Counted from the stretch's first letter, positions 42,469-51,203 are shown. The stretch is 64,000 nucleotides of DNA from Sagittula sp. P11 (GCF_002814095.1 NZ_CP021913.1:682001-746000); one strand, 5' to 3'. Made by a program: numbers and translations. Notes: generated by a model not told the origin, from the letters alone.

Positions 42469-44217
42469 ACTTTCACCAACCGCAAAATTCCGCTCGAAAA
42501 GCTGACATGCTCTCGCCTGAACGTCCGCGCCATGGGGCGCGGCAAGGGGATCGAAAGCCTTGCGGCCCAGATCGAGGCGCAGGGGCTTATCCAGCCGCTT
42601 ACGGTCTTCAAGGCTGGCGAAGGCTACGAGGTGGACGCAGGCGCGCGCCGCCTCGCCGCGATCCGCCTGCTGGCTGACCGGGGCGCGTGGTCGCAGAATG
42701 TCGACTGCCGCGTGGTCGATGCCACCACCAACGACGAAGACCGGCGGGCGATCAGCTACGCGGAAAACGCGGGCCAGTTGCCCATGCATCCGCTTGACCG
42801 GATGCGCACCATTGCCGCCTTTGTGCGGCGCGGCATGGCGGCGGATGTGATCGCCGCCCGCTTCGGCACCACGGAAAACGAGGTTTCCAAGGTGCTGACG
42901 CTGCAGCGCCTCGCCATGCCGATCCGCGCCGCCGTCGCCTCCGGTGCCCTGTCTGAGGCGCAGGCATTCGCCTATGCCTCGACGCCTGACCACGGGGTGC
43001 AGATGGATGTTTTCGGGGAAGTCTCCATCCAGTGCCCCAGCCGAAGCATTAAGCAACGGATCGCGGCTAAGACCAAGGGCACCAGCGGGCGCGAGCGGAT
43101 GACGGAGACGCACCGCCTTTTCAAGGCGCTCGGCGCGGATGCCTACACGGCTGCGGGCGGCAACTTCGCGGGCGACCTGTTCACCAATGACGGCGAGCGC
43201 GAGGTTGACGGAGCCTTGGTTGTAACGCTGCTGCGCGAGGTGATCGCGGAAAAGGCGGCGGACCTGCGGCGCGAGGGGGCGGCATGGGTCGAAACCTCGC
43301 TTTACTCTCGCGCCGCCGTGAATGCTTCTTGGTGGGACGAAGACCCGACCCAGCCCGCGCCGGTCCCGCTCGGCTACACGGTGACGGTGACAGGCTACGG
43401 CGCCGTGACAGTCAACGGGCCGCTTGTCCTCGACGCGGACTATGAGGCGTGGGAAGACGCCCAGCGGGCCGCACAGCAGGACGACGACGACGCAGCACCG
43501 GAGGTCATGGCGGCACCGCAGGACGACGACGCGGCACCGGAGGTCATGGCGGCACCGGAGGTTGACCCGGAGACGGAGACCAAGGCACCAACGCAGCCCA
43601 TGCTTGACGACGCGGCGGCGGCGCTGAATACGGCGCTGGAAACCGCGCTGGCCGATGACTTCCAGACCGCTTTCGACCTGACCTTGGCGCGCTGGATCGT
43701 GGAAATCGTGCACGAGGGCCGCACGGACCTTTTGATCCGGCTGTGCCCCAGCATCGCGACCCATCCCGCGCTGGAGGACGCCTTTAACGACCTGCTGCCG
43801 GAAGACTTCGACGGAACCACGATTTTTTCCTTCGTGCGCGACATGGGAGGGGCCGACAAGCAACGCCTGTTCGCCGCTTTCGTGGCGGGGCAGATCGACG
43901 TGACCGCCCACGATTACCGCATGGCAACGCGCGACACGCCCAAGGCGCAGGCGGTCGAATTGGCCCACGTCCTCAAGGTGTCGATGTGGGACGCATGGTC
44001 GGACGATGACCGCGCCGCATACCTCGCGCGGATGACGAAAACGGACCTTGTGCACGCGGTCCTCGGTCTGACGGGCGACGATGCCGCCGCTGCCATGAAG
44101 GAAGGCAAGGCCGATCTGGTGGAGCGGGCCAAAGCCGCGCACTGGCTGCCGCCCTACTTCGCGGGGCTGCCTGACGCTGCGGCAAGCGCGCCGACGCTCG
44201 CACTGGCGGCTGAATGA
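42466..44217 (+). CDS. ParB/Srx-fold domain protein
   Basis: A 583-residue protein. Residues about 5-110 are a ParB N-terminal domain: IPLEKLTCSRLNVR, IESLAAQIEAQGLIQPLTVF, YEVDAGARRLAAIRLL and RRAISYAENAGQLPMHPLDR. A ParB-type HTH follows (ADVIAARFGTTENEVSKVLT). The C-terminal half holds a repeat-like acidic stretch (DDDDAAPEVMAAPQDDDAAP) and an alpha-helical region of unknown role. No ParA partner or parS site is evident, so partition is not implied; such proteins occur on Rhodobacteraceae plasmids and phages. Confidence 0.78.
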   Translation: MTFTNRKIPLEKLTCSRLNVRAMGRGKGIESLAAQIEAQGLIQPLTVFKAGEGYEVDAGARRLAAIRLLADRGAWSQNVDCRVVDATTNDEDRRAISYAENAGQLPMHPLDRMRTIAAFVRRGMAADVIAARFGTTENEVSKVLTLQRLAMPIRAAVASGALSEAQAFAYASTPDHGVQMDVFGEVSIQCPSRSIKQRIAAKTKGTSGRERMTETHRLFKALGADAYTAAGGNFAGDLFTNDGEREVDGALVVTLLREVIAEKAADLRREGAAWVETSLYSRAAVNASWWDEDPTQPAPVPLGYTVTVTGYGAVTVNGPLVLDADYEAWEDAQRAAQQDDDDAAPEVMAAPQDDDAAPEVMAAPEVDPETETKAPTQPMLDDAAAALNTALETALADDFQTAFDLTLARWIVEIVHEGRTDLLIRLCPSIATHPALEDAFNDLLPEDFDGTTIFSFVRDMGGADKQRLFAAFVAGQIDVTAHDYRMATRDTPKAQAVELAHVLKVSMWDAWSDDDRAAYLARMTKTDLVHAVLGLTGDDAAAAMKEGKADLVERAKAAHWLPPYFAGLPDAAASAPTLALAAE

Positions 44218-44325
44218 CGCATCGGTGAGGGGCGGCGCAGCCGCCCCCATCCCATGCGCCAGACCGGCACATGACCGCGCAAGCCAGACCGCGCGGGAAA
44301 CCTGAGACGAAGGGAAAAGACCATG
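44215..44325 (+). repeat. 111-bp leader repeat, copy B (upstream of the DUF932 gene)
   Basis: Near-identical to copy A. Its hairpin is perfect: GGGGCGGC, GCA, GCCGCCCC at 44229-44247. One difference in copy A replaces a G-C pair with G-T, keeping the stem. Confidence 0.85.
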
Positions 44326-45180
44326 CAACGTTACATGAACGGAATGAGCAACGGGGGCGCGATCACGGCGCGCGGTTTCGAGCCGCTGTCTGAGGATGTG
44401 CTGCGGGCGGCGGTGCCGTCGATCTTCGCAGAGGACGCCCACGAAAGCCGCTCGGATCGTTACGCCTACGTGCCCACCATCAACGTGGTGCGCGGCCTGC
44501 GCCGCGAGGGTTTCGACGTGTTCAGCGCGCAGCAGGCTTTGACGCGGACAGAGGGCCGCGAGGGGCACACCAAGCACATGCTGCGGATGCGGCATCGCGG
44601 GCTGATGAACGCGCAGGGGCAGGCGTTCGAAATCATCATGGTAAACAGCCATGACGGCAGCAGCGCCTACCAGATGATACCGGGCTTTTTCCGCTTCGTC
44701 TGCGCGAATGGTCTCATGGTCGGCGACACGTTCGAGGACGTGAAGGTCCGCCACACGGGCGACGCGGTGGGCGAGGTCATCGAAGGGGCTTATCGCGTCC
44801 TCGAGGATGCCCCCGCGCTGACCGATCAAGTGCGGCGGTTTCAGGGGGTTCAGACCACGGAGCAAGAGCGCGCCGCCTTCGCCGCTGCCGCGCACACGCT
44901 GCGGTTTCCCGACGCTGAGACGCCCGAGGCGGCGCCCATCACGCCCGACGCCCTGCTGCGCCCCCGCCGCGTCGATGACCGCGCCGCCGACCTGTTCACG
45001 ACCTTGAACGTTGTGCAAGAGAACGTGATCCGGGGCGGACAGCGTGGCATGACGCGCACCGCCAGCGGCCAGCGGCGTCGGCAGAAGGTGCGCGAGGTCA
45101 AGGGCATCGACCAGAGCCGCGCGCTCAACCGCGCCCTGTGGACACTCACGGAACGTTTCGCGGAATTGAAGGCGGCCTGA
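44323..45180 (+). CDS. DUF932 domain protein
   Basis: A 285-residue protein of the DUF932 family, found on plasmids and phages and often near anti-restriction genes. Typical segments are YAYVPTINVVRGLRREGFDV, RMRHRGLMNAQGQAFEIIMV and NSHDGSSAYQMIPGFFRFVC. A basic C-terminal region (GQRRRQKVREVKGIDQ) could bind nucleic acid. No biochemical function is established for the family. Confidence 0.85.
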   Translation: MQRYMNGMSNGGAITARGFEPLSEDVLRAAVPSIFAEDAHESRSDRYAYVPTINVVRGLRREGFDVFSAQQALTRTEGREGHTKHMLRMRHRGLMNAQGQAFEIIMVNSHDGSSAYQMIPGFFRFVCANGLMVGDTFEDVKVRHTGDAVGEVIEGAYRVLEDAPALTDQVRRFQGVQTTEQERAAFAAAAHTLRFPDAETPEAAPITPDALLRPRRVDDRAADLFTTLNVVQENVIRGGQRGMTRTASGQRRRQKVREVKGIDQSRALNRALWTLTERFAELKAA

Positions 45181-45190
45181 GCGGCACAAA

Positions 45191-45213
45191 GGGCGGGGCG
45201 CGATGCCCCGCCC
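45191..45213 (+). terminator. GC hairpin after the DUF932 gene
   Basis: GGGCGGGGC and GCCCCGCCC form a perfect 9-bp stem with a 5-base loop, 10 bases after the stop. No strong T-run follows. It occupies the same place as the hairpins in the 111-bp repeats and is followed by GCCAGACCG at 45231. Confidence 0.5.
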
Positions 45214-45230
45214 CTCTGCCCCGCGCCGTT

Positions 45231-45258
45231 GCCAGACCGCGCAGGGCTTGCCCGAGAC
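45231..45258 (+). promoter_or_regulatory. Leader element copy 4 (GCCAGACCG ... CCCGAGAC)
   Basis: GCCAGACCG, 11 bases, CCCGAGAC, in the gap before the small gene at 45322. It belongs to the same motif family as the leaders at 42120, 42426 and 44283. Confidence 0.5.
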
Positions 45259-45321
45259 GTTCGGACCTGAAAAAGATAGATCACCCCGGCAGAGATTGCC
45301 AGCGACACCGGAGGCCGGACC

Positions 45322-45558
45322 ATGGACACGACCACGAAACACCCCGACTACGCGCGGGCGCTCGCGCAATTCGAGCGGGCGGGCGGACCTGCGAGCGGGT
45401 ACGGGCTGAACCGCTGGCTTTCGCGCGGGCTCGGCGTCAGTGATCGGCGTGTGAAGGTCTGGCGCGTTGAGGGGTTCCCGACCTACGCCCTGCGCGTTCT
45501 GGATCTGTTGGCGCGGCTGGACGTTCGCCGCTGGCCGGAGGACTGGCGCCTGCAGTAA
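45322..45558 (+). CDS. Small putative DNA-binding protein
   Basis: A 78-residue basic protein: LNRWLSRGLGVSDRRVKVWR resembles a helix-turn-helix. It is the last gene of the rightward block and ends 3 bases before the convergent helicase gene's stop. The function is unknown. Confidence 0.55.
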   Translation: MDTTTKHPDYARALAQFERAGGPASGYGLNRWLSRGLGVSDRRVKVWRVEGFPTYALRVLDLLARLDVRRWPEDWRLQ

Positions 45559-45560
45559 CA

Positions 45561-47447
45561 TCAGAAGTGCTCGAAGTTGTCGACCTGCCCGCCGTCACGT
45601 TCCGTGGCAGCGGTTTTTGCGTCGGACGGGTTATCAGGGAAGGCGTGAAGCGACGGGATCGAGGTTAGCGGGATCATGGTTCCGCGTGTGGTGACACCTG
45701 CCAGCGTTTTTGTGGTCTTCGGCACGTAGGCGCGCGGGATACGTCGCGCGGACTGCGCCCAGGCACCGCCCGACCATTGCGAACCTTCGAACAGCTTGCC
45801 CAACAGCATCGGCCCGCGGTTGCCGATGAACAGCGTCTGCTCGTCCTCCATATAGACGCCCAGCCCGTATTGCCGCAGCACTTCGGTGGCGCGTTTGCGG
45901 CGGTCTTCAATCTGGAATGCGGCGTCTCCGGTAGTCGGCAGCAGTTGCGACGGGGCGCCTTTCAGGCCCGCCGCAACCATGATCCACTGTGCCACGGTCC
46001 ACTGTTCGCCGCGACGGAATGGGTCCATCACCTGCCCCAAAAGGTGCGCGATCAGCGCGTCCGCGTCGTTCGTGACGTCATCCCGATCCGCCTGCACCTG
46101 CAGCGCAGCCTTGCGCGCCCATGCCCGCGCGACCTCGGCCGAGGCAACGTCGCGGTCCTTCGCCATGTCGGCCATGGCGAGCACGATTTCCCAGTTGTCC
46201 GCGTTCCGGCCGGTCACGCCCTCCTCCTCGAGGGCGTGGCGGAAAACCCCGATACGTTCCGGCAGCGTGGCCCATCGCTCGATCAGCCGACCTTTCAGAC
46301 GAACGCCACGCGCGCGCCAGGTCCTGGGCGACAGCGACAGCCCGCGCGTGTCCTCGATGCGGTTCATGTCCAGGCGGATGAGGCGTTGCAGATCCTGCGT
46401 CTTCATGATCCCGGGAATGAGGATCGACGAGAACATGAATGCCGAATAAACCTTGCCGCCAATCGACGCCTGGTCCGGAGATCCGCGCGACCAGTCGCCG
46501 CCGGAGCTGGCGAGGCGCGCCAGGTTGATGATCTCGCGTTCCTTGTTCGACCGCTCGTCGCCGGGCTCGAGCTCGTCGACCGTGACCGGCAGCGAAGACT
46601 GCCGGATACGCGAGGTGATCCCCGACTTGGTTGTGTCGACCGAGTGGATCAAGGCTTCGCCGTGCAGGTGCTGCAGCAGCTCCTGAAACGAGGACTTGCC
46701 TGACGCGGCCGGTGCAGTCAGCCAGAAGGTCGGCCGCCAGCGCAGCGCGCCGCCCATCATCTGGATTGCGATCATGCCCAGGGCAACAAACGGGTGCAGA
46801 TCGGGCACCGCCCAATTCCACGTTTCCAATGTGTCAAGGATATCTTCGGCTGGGTCCGGGCCCTTCGTCGAGGGGCGGGGCAGCGGGTGCTCGGCCTGGT
46901 AGATCCTCCCGGCGATACGTCCCGGCGGCAGAAGCTGGTTCTTGTAGAACACCACGTCGCCCAGGTGATAGACCAGCTCGCCATCGTCATCGAGCCAGGC
47001 ACCGGACCCGCGCACCGTGTTGTCCGGGTTGAACACCCCGCACTCGCCCGCGGCCCGCCAAAGGGCGTGCGATGCCGCGTTGCCCTTGAACTCGCTGGGC
47101 TTGCGCCTGACCACGCCCTCGTCGTCCTTCGTGAAAACAGGGAAAGCGTTGCAGAGATAGTCGAAGTTGGCCGCGAACAGTGACGCGATGAACTGCAGCT
47201 TGAGATCCTTGGCGTGTCGCATCTGCCCCAGCGCATCGAGGAAGTAGGCATGATCGCCACGCACCCCCAATGCGACCACCGGGCAGCCCTCGAGCAGCTG
47301 GCCCCGCGCGTCACGGATGCGGCCGCGCAGCTCGGCCGCGTTCCCGCCATCGCCGTCCTCGGTCTCGTCGTAGTCCTGCACCGGAGCGCCCTCCAGCGCA
47401 GCCCGCACCTCATCCGGTGTGGGCTGTTCGGGTCCCGCCTGTGTCAT
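45561..47447 (-). CDS. Putative phage helicase/ATPase (replication)
   Basis: A 628-residue protein from ATG 47447, which lies inside the end of the primase frame. The N-terminal part (about 1-225) contains VVFYKNQLLPPGRIAGRIYQ, and the P-loop ATPase follows with Walker A APAASGKS and acidic VTVDELEPGDE, resembling DUF927/virulence-associated or SF3-like phage helicases. Adjacent to and co-directional with a Toprim primase, it probably unwinds DNA. The precise helicase superfamily is not certain. Confidence 0.72.
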   Translation of the reverse strand: MTQAGPEQPTPDEVRAALEGAPVQDYDETEDGDGGNAAELRGRIRDARGQLLEGCPVVALGVRGDHAYFLDALGQMRHAKDLKLQFIASLFAANFDYLCNAFPVFTKDDEGVVRRKPSEFKGNAASHALWRAAGECGVFNPDNTVRGSGAWLDDDGELVYHLGDVVFYKNQLLPPGRIAGRIYQAEHPLPRPSTKGPDPAEDILDTLETWNWAVPDLHPFVALGMIAIQMMGGALRWRPTFWLTAPAASGKSSFQELLQHLHGEALIHSVDTTKSGITSRIRQSSLPVTVDELEPGDERSNKEREIINLARLASSGGDWSRGSPDQASIGGKVYSAFMFSSILIPGIMKTQDLQRLIRLDMNRIEDTRGLSLSPRTWRARGVRLKGRLIERWATLPERIGVFRHALEEEGVTGRNADNWEIVLAMADMAKDRDVASAEVARAWARKAALQVQADRDDVTNDADALIAHLLGQVMDPFRRGEQWTVAQWIMVAAGLKGAPSQLLPTTGDAAFQIEDRRKRATEVLRQYGLGVYMEDEQTLFIGNRGPMLLGKLFEGSQWSGGAWAQSARRIPRAYVPKTTKTLAGVTTRGTMIPLTSIPSLHAFPDNPSDAKTAATERDGGQVDNFEHF

Positions 47448-48594
47448 GATTTCCCTCAATGCCCTTGGTTTTGTTGGCGCTTCGCAGCGCATCGTTCAGG
47501 TCCTTGCCACCCCATGCGTTCTTGAACAGCCGCACACGCCGGCCGCGGTCCTGGTGGGCGCGCACGCCCGCCCGGAGCGCCTCCTGCGCCTCTTCGCCGG
47601 GGTCATTGTCTCCCACGATCGTCAGATCCGAGACGTTGCGGGGCAGCCAGAGCTGTGCCAGGTTGTCGAGGCTGACCGCCGCAACCACCCGCACATGCGG
47701 CAGCAGGGCGACGACGCTCAGTGCGTCCTCGATCCCCTCCGTCGCATAGACATGCGTTCTGGGCGGACACATCGACAGGCTCACCGGCTTGCCACCCTTT
47801 GGCCCGATGCCCCGCCAGACGTTGATGCCGCAGCCGCCGTACCGGCCCAGCACTTTCTTTGCCTCGGGCACACGCGCCTTGCCCCAGCGCCCGTCATGCA
47901 GCTCGAGGTAGGTTCGGTGCACCGCGACGAACTTGCCGTTGCGGTCGTGGATCGCGGTGACCATGGCCGGCCAGCGACCTTCGATCACCTCGCCGGTTTC
48001 CTTGTCGACATGCTGATAATAGCACTCCGGCACGAACCTCATGCAGCGCGGCTGCCGGCCGAGCGCCGCCAGGTCGATGCCCCGCGCGTCCCGCAGATAT
48101 GCCTCGACCGGCGTGCCACGCAGCCGCTCCTGCCCACTAAGGAAGATCCTGTGTGCCGTCCGCCGGCGCTTCTCCTCCTTCTCGGCGGCGTCCTGCTCTG
48201 CCTGCTTGCGCGCCTTGGCGGCACGTTCGGCCGCCTCGCGCAGCATCCGCTCGCGCCCAGGATCTTTCGCGCCCAGACCAAGGAAGGATCTCGCCTCCTT
48301 GATGGCGGCCGAAAGATCCTTGCGACCTTCGCCGTGAAGCGCCAGGTCGATCAGGTCGATCAGGTCGCCGCTCGATCCGGTGGCAAAATCCTTCCAGCGC
48401 CCGGCATTGACGCCGATCATCGTGACCTTGAAGGAACCAACGTGCCGATCCGCGCGGCCGGGGTTCAGCGTCCAGTATTCCCCCTTGTCACGGTACGTGC
48501 CGGGGCCGGGCGGCGCGTAGTAATTCACCACGCCCTCGAGCTGTCCCAGCAACATCGACTTGATCTCGTCGAGGGAATAGGTCGCGCGGCTCAT
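47410..48594 (-). CDS. Toprim-domain DNA primase
   Basis: A 394-residue primase. The N-terminal region has GRWKDFATGSSGDLIDLIDL, similar to the CHC2-like or DUF7146 module of phage primases. The C-terminal Toprim domain shows TEGIEDALSVVALLP (catalytic Glu) and TIVGDNDPGEEA (DxD-type Asp pair). A charged coiled-coil stretch (about 115-150) links them. It makes RNA primers for prophage replication; the host must supply the polymerase. Confidence 0.85.
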   Translation of the reverse strand: MSRATYSLDEIKSMLLGQLEGVVNYYAPPGPGTYRDKGEYWTLNPGRADRHVGSFKVTMIGVNAGRWKDFATGSSGDLIDLIDLALHGEGRKDLSAAIKEARSFLGLGAKDPGRERMLREAAERAAKARKQAEQDAAEKEEKRRRTAHRIFLSGQERLRGTPVEAYLRDARGIDLAALGRQPRCMRFVPECYYQHVDKETGEVIEGRWPAMVTAIHDRNGKFVAVHRTYLELHDGRWGKARVPEAKKVLGRYGGCGINVWRGIGPKGGKPVSLSMCPPRTHVYATEGIEDALSVVALLPHVRVVAAVSLDNLAQLWLPRNVSDLTIVGDNDPGEEAQEALRAGVRAHQDRGRRVRLFKNAWGGKDLNDALRSANKTKGIEGNHDTGGTRTAHTG

Positions 48595-48899
48595 GGCGTT
48601 GTTCTTGTCGCCAACACCGCCGCAGGATTGGCCTCTACCTCAACATCGCCAGTTTCGGTCAGCAGGTTGATACTTTCAGGCCGTCCCGGAACGGCCAGAT
48701 CGCCAACATGGACGCTCATTTCGAAGCGGCCGTTCACAATGCCGAAGCACGGCCGCCAGCCCTCGGCGATCAGCTCCTCGCGCATAGCGGTGAACAGCAG
48801 CAGCAGTCTTGTCTTCGGGTCAGCCGATGTGATGTCTGTCAGCGCGTAGCGCAGCGCGGCGGAGGCATCTTCGTGGGCGGTGCGGATGAGGGGCTTCAT
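48591..48899 (-). CDS. Small early protein, unknown
   Basis: A 102-residue protein from ATG 48899, coupled by ATGA to the previous gene and overlapping the primase start. LLLLFTAMREELIAEGWRPC is a helical core. The frame upstream of this ATG is shadow. Confidence 0.6.
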   Translation of the reverse strand: MKPLIRTAHEDASAALRYALTDITSADPKTRLLLLFTAMREELIAEGWRPCFGIVNGRFEMSVHVGDLAVPGRPESINLLTETGDVEVEANPAAVLATRTTP

Positions 48900-49234
48900 G
48901 CGGCTTCCTCCTCCGTCTGAGTGCGGCGGCGGATGAAGGCTTGGGCCTCGCCCAGGCGCCACATATGGAAGGCGTGCAGCGCAAGCCGCGCCTCGTGTTC
49001 GGAGCGCGCCTTGATGTCGTGCCGGCGCGGCGACTTCGCCTGCAGCATGATCCGTTCTGCGATCTCCAGCAGCCGGCGCACCTGGGGCGCCTCGGCGGTG
49101 GCGTGGTGGCAGGCGTCGGACAGCACCGCCAGCAGCATTTCGTCGTTCACATTGTCCGACCACGGCTGCAGGATGACCGCCTGCAGCGCGTGCACCAGTA
49201 CGTGATCCCATGGCGACATTTTTGGATCAGCCAT
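48896..49234 (-). CDS. Small early protein, unknown
   Basis: A 112-residue helical protein with many His residues (HALQAVILQPW, SDACHHATAEAPQVRRLLEI). It overlaps neighbours at both ends, so it is co-translated in the leftward early operon. No family is recognised. Confidence 0.65.
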   Translation of the reverse strand: MADPKMSPWDHVLVHALQAVILQPWSDNVNDEMLLAVLSDACHHATAEAPQVRRLLEIAERIMLQAKSPRRHDIKARSEHEARLALHAFHMWRLGEAQAFIRRRTQTEEEAA

Positions 49235-49517
49235 AAATGTCCCTCCTGTCTTGATCGGGGGTTTCCGGCATGTTGGCCGCGTCGATGTAGGTCAGCAGAT
49301 CGTCCGCCAGGGCGGTCAGCGCAGCCGGGTCTCCCGCCGCATCGAGGACCTTGCCGTGAAACCCGACGATGGCGCGCACAACCGGATGCCCCGGCGGCAC
49401 GACCAGCACGGCGAGGTCCAGCAGGCGATCGAGATCCCGCGCCTGCAGCGTATCGGCCTTGAGGTTGAGGGCGACGGTCAGGGCCTGGAATTTGAGGGAG
49501 GTCAGCACACGGTCCAT
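49227..49517 (-). CDS. Small early protein, unknown
   Basis: A 96-residue protein, helical (LDRLLDLAVLVVPPGHPVVR), acidic at the C-terminus (PETPDQDRRDIYG). It overlaps the next gene by 8 bases. No family is recognised. Confidence 0.6.
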   Translation of the reverse strand: MDRVLTSLKFQALTVALNLKADTLQARDLDRLLDLAVLVVPPGHPVVRAIVGFHGKVLDAAGDPAALTALADDLLTYIDAANMPETPDQDRRDIYG

Positions 49518-49592
49518 GGCGCCCTCCGGTCCAACGCGGGGCTGCCGGTTTGCCCATCGGCAGCCCCACGGGATCGACGCCAGCCGGGCAAC

Positions 49593-49808
49593 TCACCGGC
49601 CAGCGGATGGGAATGGAAGGACGCGGCGGGCCCAGGCACCGCCGCGCCAGTTGCCGCCGAACGGGGACGTGCCCGGCGGTGGGCAGCCAGCAAACGCGCG
49701 GGAGGAGGAGAAGCGCGATATGCCGACAGGGAATTCATTGTGCCGCCACGTCCGGCAGATCGCCGCCGCGGACAGCACCGAGATGATCAGCCCTAAAAGG
49801 GCGAGCAT
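49593..49808 (-). CDS. Small single-pass membrane protein candidate
   Basis: A 71-residue protein from ATG 49808. One N-terminal membrane helix (MLALLGLIISVLSAAAICRT) is followed by a Gly/Pro/Arg-rich tail of low confidence. It overlaps the end of the Cro-like gene by 74 bases in another frame. A competing frame at 49502-49738 lacks such a clean feature. Confidence 0.35.
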   Translation of the reverse strand: MLALLGLIISVLSAAAICRTWRHNEFPVGISRFSSSRAFAGCPPPGTSPFGGNWRGGAWARRVLPFPSAGR

Positions 49809-50061
49809 TGATGATCCGATCCACCTCGAGGTCGGTGGCTCCATAAATCAGGTGCTCCGGTCTTAGATCGAAACCGCGACTGCGGGCCTCTTTGAGCAGC
49901 GCACGCTGGCATGGCCCCGCGAGATCGCCGGCCGAACGATACTTGGTCGCCTGCAGCCAACCGTAACCCGTCTTTGGCCCCAAGCCACAGATCGGCCCCA
50001 GCTTTTCAATGCCGCCAAATATGCGCACGCACACTTCTGTTGGTGTCAGGTGGTTACTCAT
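49735..50061 (-). CDS. Cro/YdaS-like regulator
   Basis: A 108-residue protein from ATG 50061. LTPTEVCVRIFGGIEKLGPI and GLGPKTGYGWLQATKYRSAG form a helix-turn-helix of the Cro/YdaS kind. It is divergent from the CI-like repressor across a 95-bp operator region and heads the leftward early operon. The longer upstream frame crosses the promoter and is not preferred. Confidence 0.75.
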   Translation of the reverse strand: MSNHLTPTEVCVRIFGGIEKLGPICGLGPKTGYGWLQATKYRSAGDLAGPCQRALLKEARSRGFDLRPEHLIYGATDLEVDRIINARPFRADHLGAVRGGDLPDVAAQ

Positions 50062-50156
50062 GACGCCAGATTTAGACTTATCGGGCCGCTCATTGCAACG
50101 CATATTTTTCGTTTAACGCAGACGCAATGTGCGTCACGAGTTGTTACCTGCGAGGC
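50062..50156. promoter_or_regulatory. Switch region between cro- and cI-like genes
   Basis: Ninety-five bases holding divergent promoters. It carries the perfect palindrome at 50121-50135 and two copies of AACGCA (50097 and 50115). This is the expected immunity operator; individual -35/-10 boxes were not confidently placed. Confidence 0.6.
50121..50135. promoter_or_regulatory. Perfect palindromic operator GACGCA-ATG-TGCGTC
   Basis: Six-base arms around a 3-base centre, just upstream of the repressor gene. Spacing and symmetry fit a dimeric repressor. An alternative repressor start codon lies in its centre, which is why the downstream ATG is preferred. Confidence 0.7.
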
Positions 50157-50792
50157 ATGGATGAGAAGTGGTTCAAGGCTCAGCAGAAGAAGGTCGGCGT
50201 TACCGCAGCCGACATCGCCGCGATCATGGGACGGGATCGCTCAGCGGTCTCGCACATCTACACAGGCCAGCGACGAATGAGCCTTGAGTGGGCGCGCGCT
50301 TTCGCCAGAGCGCTACAAGTCCCCCTAGACGAAGTTCTCGAGCACGCTGGCGCCCTCGAACCAGAAGAGCAGAAACAGGTTCGAATAGGCGCAGCCGAGG
50401 GAGACGTATCACCGCTCCAACCCCGGCCCAGCCAAGCCGACACACTCAGCCGACGGCTTGAAGCCTTTGGGGTCAATCGACCCGGTGTGAACGCTTGGAC
50501 AATTAACAAGCCCACCATGGTTTTGGACGGCTACCTTCCGGGCGACACCATTCTAGTCGATACAGATCAGAGCGAACTCTGCAAAAGCGGAGACATCGTA
50601 GTTGCACGGATTTACGACTGGCAGACGGGCGAAGCATCAACGATCCTAAGACGTTACGAGCCGCCCGTTCTCATCGCCTGCACTGCAGATCCAAGTACTC
50701 GCACAGTGCATGTCGTCGATGGCAAAAACGTCGCTATCCAAGGCAAGATAATTGCCAGCTGGAGGGATCTCGACCATGCCGGTTCTGTTTGA
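50157..50792 (+). CDS. CI-like prophage repressor (XRE HTH + S24 peptidase-like)
   Basis: A 211-residue repressor. The HTH at about 5-65 reads VTAADIAAIMGRDRSAVSHI, and the C-terminal part (about 115-205) is LexA/S24-like: GDTILVDTDQSELCKSGDIV and ARIYDWQTGEASTILRRYEP, with the Lys-type residue expected near the latter. It maintains lysogeny and is probably inactivated by RecA after DNA damage. The catalytic Ser is not obvious, so autoproteolysis is uncertain. The ribosome site is very close to ATG 50157 (GAGGC). Confidence 0.8.
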   Translation: MDEKWFKAQQKKVGVTAADIAAIMGRDRSAVSHIYTGQRRMSLEWARAFARALQVPLDEVLEHAGALEPEEQKQVRIGAAEGDVSPLQPRPSQADTLSRRLEAFGVNRPGVNAWTINKPTMVLDGYLPGDTILVDTDQSELCKSGDIVVARIYDWQTGEASTILRRYEPPVLIACTADPSTRTVHVVDGKNVAIQGKIIASWRDLDHAGSV

Positions 50793-51117
50793 GAATGACG
50801 TTTTCCAAGTGAGCCAGCGACTTCTCGGCCTGCGCTGGAAAATCGTGCACAAACCTACCGGCGCCCGCATTCGGCCAAGCTATGCACTCTCATCTCAGCT
50901 CGGCTTCGTGTGGCGCCTCATCCGAGGAAAGCTCCGCGGCGCCTGCCCTCCCGGCACCATTGCCGAAGACGTTATGTTTGAGGCCTTCGCCTATTGCGCG
51001 ATCAACCCCAAATCCGAAACCGCCGCGAGGCTTTGCGCTCAAGCGCCCAAAGACACGGCGCTCGATATCGTCAGGGAAGCGAACATTCGCGCAGCATCCG
51101 CGAACCCGTATCCTTAA
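50776..51117 (+). CDS. Small hypothetical protein coupled to the repressor
   Basis: A 113-residue protein from ATG 50776, overlapping the repressor by 17 bases. FQVSQRLLGLRWKIVHKPTG and PPGTIAEDVMFEAFAYCAIN are the main ordered stretches. Being translated with the repressor, it is likely expressed in the lysogen and could be an exclusion or accessory factor. No family is recognised. Confidence 0.6.
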   Translation: MPVLFENDVFQVSQRLLGLRWKIVHKPTGARIRPSYALSSQLGFVWRLIRGKLRGACPPGTIAEDVMFEAFAYCAINPKSETAARLCAQAPKDTALDIVREANIRAASANPYP

Positions 51118-51203
51118 ATTTTCGTTTTTCGCACATTTTGCGTTGACAGTAGAAGGTCGCAACTTCTAACTCTTGTGCATCCTTCCGCATAAGAGGTTTG
51201 CCC

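Noticed and set aside
42466-44217. Plasmid partition locus
   Set aside because: No ParA gene or clear parS site is present, and the protein is surrounded by phage genes, so a ParB-fold protein of other function is more likely.
41536-45561. Minus-strand open frame of 1341 residues
   Set aside because: It runs antisense to the ParB-like, DUF932 and small genes, has low-complexity Arg/Ala content and spans the heptamer region. It is a GC-rich shadow.
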